DNA of 64,000 nucleotides. It comes from Porifericola rhodea. GTDB lineage: Bacteria > Bacteroidota > Bacteroidia > Cytophagales > Cyclobacteriaceae. The translations under genes and the position numbers were made by a program. Positions within the stretch are counted from its first letter, which is position 1, and every line of letters starts with the position of its first letter. The notes below the pieces were generated by a model that was not told the origin of the DNA, did no database searches, and worked only from the letters and a program-made list of their open reading frames with translations. Positions 1 to 8,664 of the stretch are shown here, in pieces. The DNA lies in assembly GCF_030506305.1 (NCBI RefSeq), contig NZ_CP119421.1, forward strand, positions 4,294,501-4,358,500. Direction: 5' to 3'.

Positions 1-495
1 TTCAAAAAATCCAGACTTAGACCTGCCAACTTTCCGGAAGTCAGACTGGTACAACTTGCGGCTTTGTTACATCTACAACCAGACTTGTTAACACTATTAC
101 TTCATACAAAAAGTTTATCTGACATAAGTCGTGCATTTGAAAATACTAACCAGCTGCTAAATGACTACAAATCCAATAGTAAGGCTCAATTTAAGATTGG
201 AAAGAGTAGTATTATGAGTATTATCATTAATGCTGTGGCACCGTTTAGATATGCCTATGGTATACACCAACTAAATGAAGTTTTATGCAGTCAAGCTTTA
301 GAAATACTGGAATCTCTACCCACCGAGGAGAATCGTTACACTAAAACATTCACCAAGTATGGGTTCAAACTAAAGTCTGCTCTGGAAAGTCAGGGAGTAC
401 TCGAGCAGTACCAGTTTAAGTGCACTCAAAATAAATGTCTGCAATGTAGTATAGGTACCAGCATTATGAAAAATCATGATTTAGTACTTATTTAG
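1..495 (+). CDS. DUF2851 family protein, C-terminal part (5' end outside window)
   Basis: The reading frame is open from base 1 and ends with a stop at 493-495, so only the last ~164 residues are here. The residues RLRPANFPEVRLVQLAALLH (bases 13-72) followed by a helical stretch, and a C-terminal Cys cluster (KCTQNKCLQCSIG), match what I remember of the DUF2851 family, which is widespread in Bacteroidota and has no known function. A TTG at 64 could mimic a start, but the family-typical sequence runs upstream of it, so the gene is truncated by the window edge. The Cys cluster may bind a metal (inference). The next gene follows after 16 bases and may be co-transcribed. Confidence 0.7.
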   Translation, partial: FKKSRLRPANFPEVRLVQLAALLHLQPDLLTLLLHTKSLSDISRAFENTNQLLNDYKSNSKAQFKIGKSSIMSIIINAVAPFRYAYGIHQLNEVLCSQALEILESLPTEENRYTKTFTKYGFKLKSALESQGVLEQYQFKCTQNKCLQCSIGTSIMKNHDLVLI

Positions 496-511
496 TTTTA
501 AAAAATAGAAA

Positions 512-1786
512 TTGCTATTCCTTTTCTTTCTACTCCTTCTAATTACTTTTTCTGCAATTTTGTATAGACTTTTCCAACAGGCAATAGCCAATGGAAATAG
601 CTATGTTTTTCTGTCTGCGCTGGTGTTTAAACTTGCTGCTGGTCTGTCAATAGCTGCTATATATGTCTACTATTATAGTGCAGGAGATATGTTGAATTAC
701 GCACAAGATGCCAGATTGCTCTCTGACTTATTCCTGAAGGAACCCAGCTTCTTTTTTAAAGTAATATCAGCTCAAGAGCAAGTGGAGGGTTTAATTTATC
801 AAAACCAGAGCAGAGCTTTATTCTTTTCCAAAGTATCGGCTGTTTTAGCACTGTTTACCTTACAGAATTTTTGGTTGATGAATTTAGCTTTAAGTGTAGC
901 TAATTTCATAGTCTGCTGGATGCTTATAGCCAGACTTCTAAAGTATTTTAAGTGTAAACCCTGGGTAGCGTATGCCTCATTTCTTTACTTTCCCTCGGTA
1001 GTATTTTGGAGTTCAGGCCTATTGAAAGAGTCTGTTGCAATGGGACTCATTTATGTGTTAATAGCTTTGTTTTTAGATTTTTATATAGGAAGAAAAAGCA
1101 GTATTGGTAAAAGTATACTATTTATTGTCTGTGCTGCTTCTTTGTGGTTTTTAAAATATTACTATGCTGCAGCTCTACTTCCTTTATTAATCACGCTTTT
1201 GACGATTGGTAGTGTAGGCAAAAAGCCTTTTACCAGATTTCAAAAATGGCGTTTCTTTGCGTTGGGAGCTATGGTAGTGCTGGTTTTGCTGACGTTAATA
1301 ACACAATTACATCCAAATTTGAAGCCTGACTTTGTATTGGAAGCAATAGTTCGTAACCACAAACTCAGTATAGCAGCCTCCGAAGCTGAAGGTTATATTG
1401 GCTTTAGTCAGTTAGAGCCCAATCTTTATAGTTTTATCATTAATAGCCCTAAAGCAATTTTTGGAGGTCTATTTTTACCATTATTTAAATTTGAAGGTGC
1501 AGCCTTTTTAGCTTCATTGGAGAACTTAATTTTTTTAATCATTTTTAGCTATGCCCTAGCAGCTCTGTTTAGAAAGAAGAGGGCATGGCAGCATACAGAA
1601 TTAATATTTGCTGCCATAGTTTATATAATTTTCCTTTCCTTGCTTATCGCATTGGCCTCTCCAAACTATGGTAGTTTAAGTAGGTATAAAGTAGCCTACA
1701 CACCTTTTTGCTTATTTCTCTGTTTACTTATTATCTCAGAAAGCCAGGTGTTTTTTTCTAGATTCCAATCTAAAAAGAAAATATAA
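512..1786 (+). CDS. polytopic membrane protein, possibly GT-C glycosyltransferase or polymerase-like
   Basis: A protein of ~424 residues made almost entirely of hydrophobic helices, about ten of them. The first is at residues 1-20. A loop with GDMLNYAQDA after the second helix and a PSVVFWSSGLLKE segment near residue 165 look like the luminal loops of GT-C glycosyltransferases or Wzy/EpsG-type polymerases, but I see no decisive motif. The start is TTG at 512: an in-frame stop lies two codons upstream, and the first ATG would remove two helices. The last 91 bases overlap the 3' end of the convergent gene on the minus strand; the last helix lies in the overlap, so this reading frame is probably genuine. 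Function unassigned. Confidence 0.6.
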   Translation: MLFLFFLLLLITFSAILYRLFQQAIANGNSYVFLSALVFKLAAGLSIAAIYVYYYSAGDMLNYAQDARLLSDLFLKEPSFFFKVISAQEQVEGLIYQNQSRALFFSKVSAVLALFTLQNFWLMNLALSVANFIVCWMLIARLLKYFKCKPWVAYASFLYFPSVVFWSSGLLKESVAMGLIYVLIALFLDFYIGRKSSIGKSILFIVCAASLWFLKYYYAAALLPLLITLLTIGSVGKKPFTRFQKWRFFALGAMVVLVLLTLITQLHPNLKPDFVLEAIVRNHKLSIAASEAEGYIGFSQLEPNLYSFIINSPKAIFGGLFLPLFKFEGAAFLASLENLIFLIIFSYALAALFRKKRAWQHTELIFAAIVYIIFLSLLIALASPNYGSLSRYKVAYTPFCLFLCLLIISESQVFFSRFQSKKKI

Positions 1787-2859
1787 ACAAACATCCAGGA
1801 AGAAAAGTATGGGCCTATATCCATTAAAAGCTTAGTGCCTAAATGAAAAGCAATACCTCCTAGCAAAATCATGTATTTTAAAATTTTAGCACCTTTTTCT
1901 TTCTTATCAGTTAAAAGTAAGATACCTATAAAGCCTAATTGAAATAGTAATGCCAATAGAGGTAAAAGAGAAGATAGCACTTCACTATTAGCTACCGCAA
2001 TACCAATCTGAGAGTCGTGAAGCATCAAGTAACTTCTGAAAGTTTGTGCACTCACCCATTCAAAACCACTGGTAAATATTTTTTCCAGACCTGATAATAA
2101 ATATGAGGCGGCAATTGAAAGCTGAATCAGAAACAGTGTAAAGGAAGTGTATGTAGATTGACAATAGTCTGTTGATTGAAGTTTCAACTCATACCTCATA
2201 AATGGAAGTAGTATGGCTGCGTATATTAAAGTTGATTGCCCATGGTCTATTTTTTCAAATGATAAAAAGTAACCGTGAAAGAGGATCAGTAAAAAGGAGG
2301 CTATAAAGCTGGATAACACAGACTTATACCTGCAAATGGCGCTTAGCAGACTGATCAGATAGATGGCATATAGAGTGTAGAGTAGCCAGGGCTCAGGGAT
2401 TTTAAGGTGAAATATATTATACAAATGAACAGCTTTGTAAAAAGGCCTCAGTCTTTCTAACTGGTCAAAATCATAAACCCAGTGCCAACTATAGTAAAAC
2501 ACCCCCAGGTAGAAGATGGAAGTTAGCAGGTTAAAATGAAGTAAAGTGTTTTTTCTGGCCAGACGCTGTAGCCAAGACAAAGGCTTTTTAAACCATAGTA
2601 CTACGCCTGAAAAAGTCAATACTAAGAAGGTGCGTATAACAATCTGATCGGCCTTGTACAGAAAAAACTCTAGCTCAAAGCGTTGTTTTTCTACAATAAA
2701 GCGAGGATAAAGAGAATGGACAATTTCCTGAAACCAGTACGGAGCACTGCCTTTGTATGCATCCACAACTAAAGTTCTGAAATAAAATAGATACAGTAGT
2801 AGCAGTAAAATGATGCTAAGGAGAAAAGAAGCGAATATATAGGCTTTGTTCTTATTCAC
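1696..2859 (-). CDS. HTTM / vitamin K-dependent gamma-carboxylase-like membrane protein
   Basis: About 387 residues with many transmembrane helices. The segment with HGQSTLIYAAILLPFMRYEL followed by SYLLSGLEKIFTSGFEWVS resembles the HTTM domain family, bacterial relatives of vitamin K-dependent gamma-carboxylase. The enzymatic role of most bacterial members is unknown. The start is taken as GTG at 2859, which overlaps the upstream stop by 8 bases; a TTG at 2877 would add six residues. It is the last gene of a translationally coupled run with the small protein and the SiaC-like gene. Its 3' end overlaps the convergent membrane protein gene by 91 bases. Family call moderately sure, function open. 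Confidence 0.6.
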   Translation of the reverse strand: MNKNKAYIFASFLLSIILLLLLYLFYFRTLVVDAYKGSAPYWFQEIVHSLYPRFIVEKQRFELEFFLYKADQIVIRTFLVLTFSGVVLWFKKPLSWLQRLARKNTLLHFNLLTSIFYLGVFYYSWHWVYDFDQLERLRPFYKAVHLYNIFHLKIPEPWLLYTLYAIYLISLLSAICRYKSVLSSFIASFLLILFHGYFLSFEKIDHGQSTLIYAAILLPFMRYELKLQSTDYCQSTYTSFTLFLIQLSIAASYLLSGLEKIFTSGFEWVSAQTFRSYLMLHDSQIGIAVANSEVLSSLLPLLALLFQLGFIGILLLTDKKEKGAKILKYMILLGGIAFHLGTKLLMDIGPYFSSWMFVYIFFLDWNLEKNTWLSEIISKQRNKQKGV

Positions 2860-3247
2860 TTTGAGGAAAACGAGCAACTACCGTACTATCATCGGCAAAA
2901 TAACGAGTGATAATTAAGGAATCAAATGGTTGAGTAGGGGATAGTGTGAGTTGAATCTTTTGTAAAAACAGCTGAGCTTCATTGCGGTAGTAATAATTGC
3001 GGAGCAGGTAATCAATATTGCTTTTATTTATTCCTGCCTGTAAATGGACATCATGCTTAAGCTTACCATTCTGTATACCATACAGATTAAATCTTTCCAT
3101 TTGTATGGCTCGTTTAACGGGTTCTGCAAACATCCCAAAACGGAAAAAAGGATAAATACTTTGCTGTAAAATAAAGGGCACAACAAGCCCTGCCAGCGTC
3201 ATTGTGCCAATTATTAACCTAAATCTATTAAGCTTTTTATTTTTCAA
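2852..3247 (-). CDS. small membrane-anchored protein paired with HTTM protein
   Basis: 131 residues. One hydrophobic helix near the N-terminus (residues ~10-30) is followed by a segment YPFFRFGMFAEP and a soluble C-terminal region of about 90 residues, probably outside the cytoplasmic membrane. I do not recognise a named family. The start is TTG at 3247, inside the last codons of the SiaC-like gene (11-base overlap), and the stop overlaps the HTTM start; this coupling suggests the small protein and the HTTM protein act together. The second half could be a substrate-presenting or accessory domain, but that is inference. Confidence 0.5.
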   Translation of the reverse strand: MKNKKLNRFRLIIGTMTLAGLVVPFILQQSIYPFFRFGMFAEPVKRAIQMERFNLYGIQNGKLKHDVHLQAGINKSNIDYLLRNYYYRNEAQLFLQKIQLTLSPTQPFDSLIITRYFADDSTVVARFPQSE

Positions 3248-3611
3248 TAGCTTGAATAGGTAAGTGAGCTATATCACTAAAATTCTCTATCTCTCCGAGC
3301 AAATGATCGTCTCCACTAGGATAGTACCACTGTACATTAACTGTACTGCCCGCTTTATGTATTTCGCTAATTCGCTTTAATATTTCGTAGATAGATTTAG
3401 CAGATGCAGTATTATAATATTTAAAATCAAAAACTGCTTCTGTATGCGTTGCCGGGTGTTTGATGTAAGCATCCAACCATTGTATTAGCGGGAAAAAGAA
3501 GCCTAAAGCATCTTCCTCATCAGAAACACCTTTAAGCTCTATACGACCTTCCTGAGCATTTAAATAGACTTCAGGAGTTTTATCGGTAGCGTTTATATGT
3601 AATGGCTCCAT
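3237..3611 (-). CDS. SiaC family (DUF1987) regulatory phosphoprotein
   Basis: 124 residues covering the whole family length. Motifs KTPEVYLNAQEGRIELKG near the start, LIQWLDAYIKHPA in the middle, and FDFKYYNTASAKSI are typical of DUF1987/SiaC. SiaC of Pseudomonas aeruginosa is a partner-switching protein controlled by the SiaB kinase and SiaA phosphatase; the phosphorylated Thr of the family lies in the equivalent of the YYNTAS segment (residues ~66-71). No SiaA- or SiaB-like gene is seen nearby, so its kinase must be elsewhere. ATG at 3611, 40 bases after mlaF; it overlaps the next gene by 11 bases. Confidence 0.8.
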   Translation of the reverse strand: MEPLHINATDKTPEVYLNAQEGRIELKGVSDEEDALGFFFPLIQWLDAYIKHPATHTEAVFDFKYYNTASAKSIYEILKRISEIHKAGSTVNVQWYYPSGDDHLLGEIENFSDIAHLPIQAIEK

Positions 3612-3651
3612 AAATTGATTTGCATGATTAAAAAATATCTTAATTCCTTAA

Positions 3652-4389
3652 TTAGGAACCAATTAATTTGTTTGCAAAAACGAAGTCTCTCAGCTCTTTT
3701 ACCTCAGTGTCCAGTATAACCTTATTGCTGCCCTCCCATAACTTTTTGCCTTTATACAGAAACATCACATGGTCTCCTATTCCAATCACCGAATTCATAT
3801 CGTGAGTAACAACTACAGTAGTGGTGTTAAATTCGTAAGTGATTTCCTGAATCAGTTCATCTATTAAAATAGACGTTTGGGGGTCTAGTCCCGAATTGGG
3901 TTCATCGCAGAAAAGGTATTTGGGGTTGTTAACAATAGCTCGTGCTATACCCACTCTTTTTTTCATACCCCCGCTAATTTCTGAAGGCATTTTTTTGTTC
4001 ACATTTTCCAATCCTACTCGCTTTAAGCAAAAATTAACTCTATCCTGCTTTTCGTCTTCTGGAAGGTCAGTAAGAATGTTCATCGGAAACTTTACATTGT
4101 TTTCTACATTTAGCGAGTCAAACAAGGCTACACCCTGAAATAACATACCAATTTCTCTGCGTATTTCTGTTCTTACATCTTTATCTGCATGGGTAAAATC
4201 CCGATTGTTAAAATAGACAGTTCCTTCTGTTGGAGGAATAAGGCCAACAATACATTTAAGCAAAACGCTTTTTCCGGTACCACTAGCTCCGATAATAAGA
4301 TTGTTTTTTCCTTTAGAAAATACGCCGTTAATACCGTCCAGTATGGTAACACCGTTAAAAGACTTCTTTATATTCTTTATTTCTATCAT
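3652..4389 (-). CDS. mlaF: ABC transporter ATP-binding protein, MlaF-like
   Basis: 245 residues with a complete nucleotide-binding domain. Walker A is GASGTGKS (~34-41), the signature ISGGMKKRVGIARA is at ~138-151, and Walker B FCDEPNSGLDP follows, with the H-loop VVVTHD. FCDEPNSGLDP in place of LLDEPT, and the MKKR after the signature, are typical of the MlaF/TTG2A branch that powers phospholipid transport between outer and inner membrane. It lies 10 bases after the mlaE permease on the same strand. The MCE-domain partner (mlaD) is not in this window. Confidence 0.85.
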   Translation of the reverse strand: MIEIKNIKKSFNGVTILDGINGVFSKGKNNLIIGASGTGKSVLLKCIVGLIPPTEGTVYFNNRDFTHADKDVRTEIRREIGMLFQGVALFDSLNVENNVKFPMNILTDLPEDEKQDRVNFCLKRVGLENVNKKMPSEISGGMKKRVGIARAIVNNPKYLFCDEPNSGLDPQTSILIDELIQEITYEFNTTTVVVTHDMNSVIGIGDHVMFLYKGKKLWEGSNKVILDTEVKELRDFVFANKLIGS

Positions 4390-4399
4390 AACTAGAGGA

Positions 4400-5128
4400 T
4401 TAAAGCAAGACTTCTACCACCAAATAATCTGCTAACAGAATAGCAATACAGCTATTGGTTACCGCGCTGGTACTGGCCTGACCTACTTCCAGGGCTCCCC
4501 CTTTGGTAAAAAATCCTTTGTAAGCAGCGATAGAAGATACCAGAAACGCAAATACTACAGATTTAACCAGTGCAATAAAAATGAAGTATTGCCTGAAGTC
4601 AAACCTTAAACCATAAACATAATCTTCTCCAGAAACAATATTAGTTAAAGTGCCTACCAGATAACCTCCGTAAATAGACAGAAAGCCCGCAAGTACGCAT
4701 AACATCGGGAACATAAGTACGGCAGCTATTATTTTGGGTAAAACCAGATAGGAACCAGCATTAATTCCCATCACTTCTAATGCATCTACCTGCTCAGTTA
4801 TGCGCATGGTACCCAGTTCACCTGCGATATTAGAGCCTACCTTACCAGCCAGTACAATAGAGGTAATTGTGGGAGCAAGCTCAAATACAGTCATATCGCG
4901 AACAACAGTACTGATTATAAAGTCCTGAATAAAAGGGCTTACTAAATTTGCGGCAGTTTGTACTGTGGTTACTGCTCCAATAAAAGTTGATACAATTGTT
5001 ACTAAAACAAGAGAGTTAATACCTATAACGATGGCTTCGTCCAGTGTTCTTTTAACATACGTACCAAAGGTTTCCATCTTTTTGAAAAGTGAACCTACAA
5101 AAATGACGTACTTACCAATGCTTCTCAT
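4400..5128 (-). CDS. mlaE: ABC transporter permease, MlaE family
   Basis: 242 residues with five to six membrane helices. The segments VLAGKVGSNIAGELGTMRIT (~92-111) and EQVDALEVMGINA are the hallmark of MlaE/YrbE permeases, which work with MlaF and an MCE protein in retrograde phospholipid transport to keep outer-membrane asymmetry. First gene of the minus-strand operon mlaE-mlaF-siaC-like-small protein-HTTM. ATG at 5128 lies about 100 bases from the divergent SDR gene, so the operon promoter is probably in 5129-5200. Length is normal for the family. Confidence 0.88.
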   Translation of the reverse strand: MRSIGKYVIFVGSLFKKMETFGTYVKRTLDEAIVIGINSLVLVTIVSTFIGAVTTVQTAANLVSPFIQDFIISTVVRDMTVFELAPTITSIVLAGKVGSNIAGELGTMRITEQVDALEVMGINAGSYLVLPKIIAAVLMFPMLCVLAGFLSIYGGYLVGTLTNIVSGEDYVYGLRFDFRQYFIFIALVKSVVFAFLVSSIAAYKGFFTKGGALEVGQASTSAVTNSCIAILLADYLVVEVLL

Positions 5129-5202
5129 AAAAAGTTTTTAAATAGATATTGCATAGTTATTAATTTATATGCATTCACACATAAAGGAATAACGTAAAAA
5201 GA

Positions 5203-5210
5203 TATTTTTG
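5203..5210 (+). promoter_or_regulatory. possible Bacteroidota -7 promoter element
   Basis: TATTTTTG matches the Bacteroidota sigma-ABfr -7 consensus TAnnTTTG exactly and lies 20 bases before the SDR start. No TTTG/TTG -33 element is seen at the usual 19-21 base distance, so this is only a weak call. Confidence 0.3.
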
Positions 5211-5230
5211 TTAGGAAAAATAACACATTT

Positions 5231-5938
5231 ATGAAAAAACTAGCTGTAATCACCGGGGGAACTAAAGGAATAGGAAAAGCAATAATAGAAGGCTTTGCTG
5301 CGGAGGGCTATTCTATTGCTACATGTTCTCGTCATGAGGATGATCTGAAAGCGCTGAAAGATCAACTACTTACCATATATCCTGACATCGCTTTTATCTA
5401 CCAGCAGGCAGACCTTTCTAAAAAAGCAGAAGTGAAAGCATTTGCTGAGATGGTTAATAATTCGGGAATGGAAGTAGAAGTACTGGTTAACAATAGTGGG
5501 TTATTTTTACCAGGGCAGGTACATGATGAAGATGAGGGGGCCCTTGAAATGATGATTGAGACAAACCTTTACAGCGCTTACCACCTGACACGAGCGCTTA
5601 TCAAACCCATGATGGAGCGAAAAAAAGGACACATTTTCAATATTTGCTCTACTGCGAGCATTACCGCTTATACCAATGGTGGTTCTTACTGTATTGCCAA
5701 ATTTGCTATGTTAGGAATGAGCAAGGTGCTTAGAGAAGAAATGAAGCCATACGATATACGTGTAACATCAGTACTGCCCGGGGCAACTTACACAGCCAGC
5801 TGGGAAGGAACTGATTTGCCCCAAGAACGATTTATGAAGTCAGAAGATGTAGCAGAGACTGTGTTAGCTGCTTTCAAATTATCTGACCGTGCAGTAATGG
5901 AAGAAGTCCTTCTCCGCCCTCACCTTGGTGATTTATAA
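5231..5938 (+). CDS. short-chain dehydrogenase/reductase (SDR)
   Basis: 235 residues, a complete classical SDR. The NAD(P)-binding motif TGGTKGIG is at ~8-15, NNSG at ~87-90, and the catalytic Ser-Tyr-x3-Lys is within NICSTASITAYTNGGSYCIAK. It has the length of 3-ketoacyl-ACP reductase- or sepiapterin reductase-like SDRs. The Arg-free TCSRHEDD after strand 2 contains S-R, which often favours NADPH. The substrate cannot be told. It is divergent from mlaE and followed by a 100-base gap before ispG, so it is probably transcribed alone. Confidence 0.85.
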   Translation: MKKLAVITGGTKGIGKAIIEGFAAEGYSIATCSRHEDDLKALKDQLLTIYPDIAFIYQQADLSKKAEVKAFAEMVNNSGMEVEVLVNNSGLFLPGQVHDEDEGALEMMIETNLYSAYHLTRALIKPMMERKKGHIFNICSTASITAYTNGGSYCIAKFAMLGMSKVLREEMKPYDIRVTSVLPGATYTASWEGTDLPQERFMKSEDVAETVLAAFKLSDRAVMEEVLLRPHLGDL

Positions 5939-6042
5939 TAAGAAGAGCTGCTAACATTTCTTTAAGTGTAAAGTTTACATTAAAAATTAACACAATCTTC
6001 TTTATTTTGTGATTCATCAAGACACAGCATTATTAAATATAT

Positions 6043-8049
6043 ATGTCCCTTTTAGCTTCAGAAGTACAGTCTTATAAGAAGTATTGCCAGAGCCTAACTG
6101 CTTATCACCGTCGCAAAACCCGTGAAGTCTACATTGGCGATGTACCTATGGGCGGTAACAATCCCATACGTGTGCAATCAATGACTACTGTAGATACTAT
6201 GGATACTCTGGGTTCGGTAGAGCAAACTATTCGTATGGTAGATGCAGGTTGCGAGTATGTGCGTATAACTGCACCTAGCATGAAAGAAGCGCAAAACCTG
6301 GAAGAAATAAAGAAAGAGCTGCGCAAGCGTGGCTATAATGTACCTCTGGTTGCCGACATACATTTTACCCCTAATGCTGCTGAGCTTGCCGCGCGTATCG
6401 TAGAAAAAGTAAGGATAAACCCTGGTAACTATGCTGATAAGAAAAAATTTGAAGTACTCGAATATACGGACGATACTTACCAGCTGGAAATAGAAAGAAT
6501 TCGCGAGCGCTTTGAACCTCTAGTTAAAATATGTAAAGAGCATGGTACTGCCATGCGTATCGGTACAAATCATGGCTCTCTTTCAGACCGTATTATGAGT
6601 CGTTATGGCGATACACCATTAGGAATGGTAGAGTCAGCGCTAGAGTTTATAAGAATCTGCGAAGAGCTCAACTATTATGATATCGTGGTTTCCATGAAGG
6701 CCAGTAATACGCAGGTTATGGTACAGGCTTATCGTCTGCTGGTACAAAAACTAGACGAAGAAGGTCTTCAGCCATACCCCTTACATTTGGGAGTTACTGA
6801 AGCAGGAGATGGTGAAGACGGAAGAATAAAGTCAGCGGTAGGCATAGGTACACTGTTAGAAGATGGGCTGGGAGACACCGTACGTGTATCTTTGACCGAA
6901 GAACCAGAGCACGAAATACCGGTAGCCAATAATTTAGTTGAAAGGTATGACAGCCGCAGTGGGCATCAAGCTATAACTCCAATAGAATCCGTACCTAAAG
7001 ATCCCTACAGCTATAGCCGAAGAACGAGTGCTGAGGTGGGCAATATTGGTGGAGAAAACGTGCCTAGGGTAATTACGGATGTTCGCAATGTGCAGGAGTG
7101 GGGCTACAAAGATTTCAAAAGCATAGGTCATTACTACTTACCTGAACCAGATAAGTGGACAATGAACGAAATAGGTTGCGATTATATCTATTCGGGTTCA
7201 GAGCCTGTTAATTTTATGTTGCCAAACGGCTTAAAAGAAATTTTAGACTACCCTAGTTGGCTGAAAGTAGAAGATAAGGTAAATAAAATTCCATTATTTA
7301 CATGGGGGGAGTATCAGAAGAAACAGGAATCGCATAATGCTACCAACCTCTTGCAAATCTCTTTACCTGAAACTACAGAAGAGTTTTGGCAAAAACTAAA
7401 GGCAGATGCAGGTCTGATTCTCATTTTGGATACCGAAAATGAGCATGCCATGCCAGAGCAGCGCAGGTTTTTCCATGAGCTCATGAATCGTGGTGTTCAT
7501 ACACCAGTCATTATTAAAAGAAAGTATACTGACCTAGAAGATGAGAAGGTTCAGCTGTATAGTGCTACCGATATGGGTGGCTTACTAATAGATGGCTATG
7601 GTGATGGTGTCTGGCTTAGTACCGAGTTGGTTGAGGCTAAACCTAAAGAGCAGCAACTAAAAATGATTGCTCGTAACAACAGTATATCCTTTGGTATACT
7701 GCAAGCCTGCCGCACACGTATGTCAAAAACAGAGTATATCTCTTGTCCCTCTTGTGGACGTACATTATTTGATTTGCAGGAAACTACTACCATGATACGC
7801 AAAAGAACAGATCACCTCAAAGGTGTAAAAATTGGTATTATGGGTTGTATTGTAAATGGCCCGGGCGAAATGGCTGATGCAGACTATGGCTATGTAGGTT
7901 CTGGGAAGGGCAAAATTACACTTTATAGAGGGCAGACAGTTGTAAAAAGAGGTGTTCCTTCTGAGCATGCTGTAGACGAACTTATCCAGATTATTAAAGA
8001 AGATAATCGTTGGAATGAGCCTAGCCAGCAACTTGCTGAAAGTGAGTAA
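6043..8049 (+). CDS. ispG: 4-hydroxy-3-methylbut-2-enyl diphosphate synthase (flavodoxin/ferredoxin), long form
   Basis: 668 residues. The enzyme converts MEcPP to HMBPP, the sixth step of the MEP isoprenoid pathway, in the cytoplasm with a 4Fe-4S cluster. The N-terminal TIM barrel starts with RKTREVYIGDVPMGGNNPIR and VQSMTTVDTMDT. The C-terminal domain carries the cluster cysteines in SCPSCGRTLFDL (~567-572) and in GIMGCIVNGPGEMADADYGY (~600). Between them lies a ~250-residue extra domain, so the protein is much longer than the ~370 residues of the E. coli enzyme; this three-domain form is known from plants, Chlamydia and Bacteroidota. It heads a run of four closely spaced genes ending at 9254. 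Confidence 0.95.
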   Translation: MSLLASEVQSYKKYCQSLTAYHRRKTREVYIGDVPMGGNNPIRVQSMTTVDTMDTLGSVEQTIRMVDAGCEYVRITAPSMKEAQNLEEIKKELRKRGYNVPLVADIHFTPNAAELAARIVEKVRINPGNYADKKKFEVLEYTDDTYQLEIERIRERFEPLVKICKEHGTAMRIGTNHGSLSDRIMSRYGDTPLGMVESALEFIRICEELNYYDIVVSMKASNTQVMVQAYRLLVQKLDEEGLQPYPLHLGVTEAGDGEDGRIKSAVGIGTLLEDGLGDTVRVSLTEEPEHEIPVANNLVERYDSRSGHQAITPIESVPKDPYSYSRRTSAEVGNIGGENVPRVITDVRNVQEWGYKDFKSIGHYYLPEPDKWTMNEIGCDYIYSGSEPVNFMLPNGLKEILDYPSWLKVEDKVNKIPLFTWGEYQKKQESHNATNLLQISLPETTEEFWQKLKADAGLILILDTENEHAMPEQRRFFHELMNRGVHTPVIIKRKYTDLEDEKVQLYSATDMGGLLIDGYGDGVWLSTELVEAKPKEQQLKMIARNNSISFGILQACRTRMSKTEYISCPSCGRTLFDLQETTTMIRKRTDHLKGVKIGIMGCIVNGPGEMADADYGYVGSGKGKITLYRGQTVVKRGVPSEHAVDELIQIIKEDNRWNEPSQQLAESE

Positions 8050-8109
8050 GTCATCTAAAATACTGGAACGATTTGTTGGTACTCAGGCTTTTATAAGAAA
8101 ATATATACT

Positions 8110-8301
8110 ATGAGCGATAACAAAAAAAAGAATTGGAAAGAGTTTTTCTCATTAGGTGAAGTAGGTGGATACTTTTTTAGAAGCAAAGAGAAAAATCGTA
8201 CCAATAATATCAATCTTAAAATGATGCATGGCATTAATAAAATCTCAATTGTCATGTTCTTGCTTGGTGTATTTTATTTAGTCATCAAAAATATTTTCTA
8301 A
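8110..8301 (+). CDS. small single-helix membrane protein (DUF6728-like)
   Basis: 63 residues. A polar N-terminal part with WKEFFSLGEVGGYFFR is followed by a basic stretch and one hydrophobic helix at ~42-60 (ISIVMFLLGVFYLVIKNIF). I recall a short Bacteroidota family (DUF6728) with the same WKEFF-GEV-YFFR and MHxINKISI pattern, but cannot verify it. It lies 60 bases after ispG and its stop touches the TTG start of the next gene, so it is co-transcribed. Function unknown; possibly a membrane-complex subunit. Confidence 0.6.
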   Translation: MSDNKKKNWKEFFSLGEVGGYFFRSKEKNRTNNINLKMMHGINKISIVMFLLGVFYLVIKNIF

Positions 8302-8664
8302 TTGGATATAGAATCATTTCGCCTTTACTGCTTAGCCAAGAGGGGAGTGACAGAAGAGTTTCCATTCGGAGAACAGACGCTGGTTTTTAAGGTAATGGGC
8401 AAAATGTTTGCCCTCACCCAAATTGACGAATTTGTGAGTATTAACTTAAAGTGCGATCCTGAAAATGCACTTTTACTTAGAGAGCAGTATAACGAGGTAC
8501 AGCCTGGTTATCATATGAACAAGAAGCACTGGAATACAGTACTTATCGATGGAAGTGTGGGTGATAAAAAACTAATGGAATGGATTGACCATTCATACGA
8601 TGAGGTGGTAAAGAAGCTTCCCAGAAAACAACAGAAAGAACTAAACTCATACACACCAGAATGA
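8302..8664 (+). CDS. MmcQ/YjbR family DNA-binding-like protein
   Basis: 120 residues with the family pattern: start MDIESFRLYCLAKRGVTEEF, PFGEQTLVFKVMGKMFAL, then SINLKCDPE and PGYHMNKKHWNTV. YjbR/MmcQ proteins have a CyaY-like fold and have been suggested to bind DNA or nucleotides; the function is not settled. The start is TTG directly after the stop of the preceding gene; family alignment from memory (MNIE-x4-YC) supports this start although it is not ATG. Its end overlaps the next gene by ATGA. Confidence 0.8.
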   Translation: MDIESFRLYCLAKRGVTEEFPFGEQTLVFKVMGKMFALTQIDEFVSINLKCDPENALLLREQYNEVQPGYHMNKKHWNTVLIDGSVGDKKLMEWIDHSYDEVVKKLPRKQQKELNSYTPE

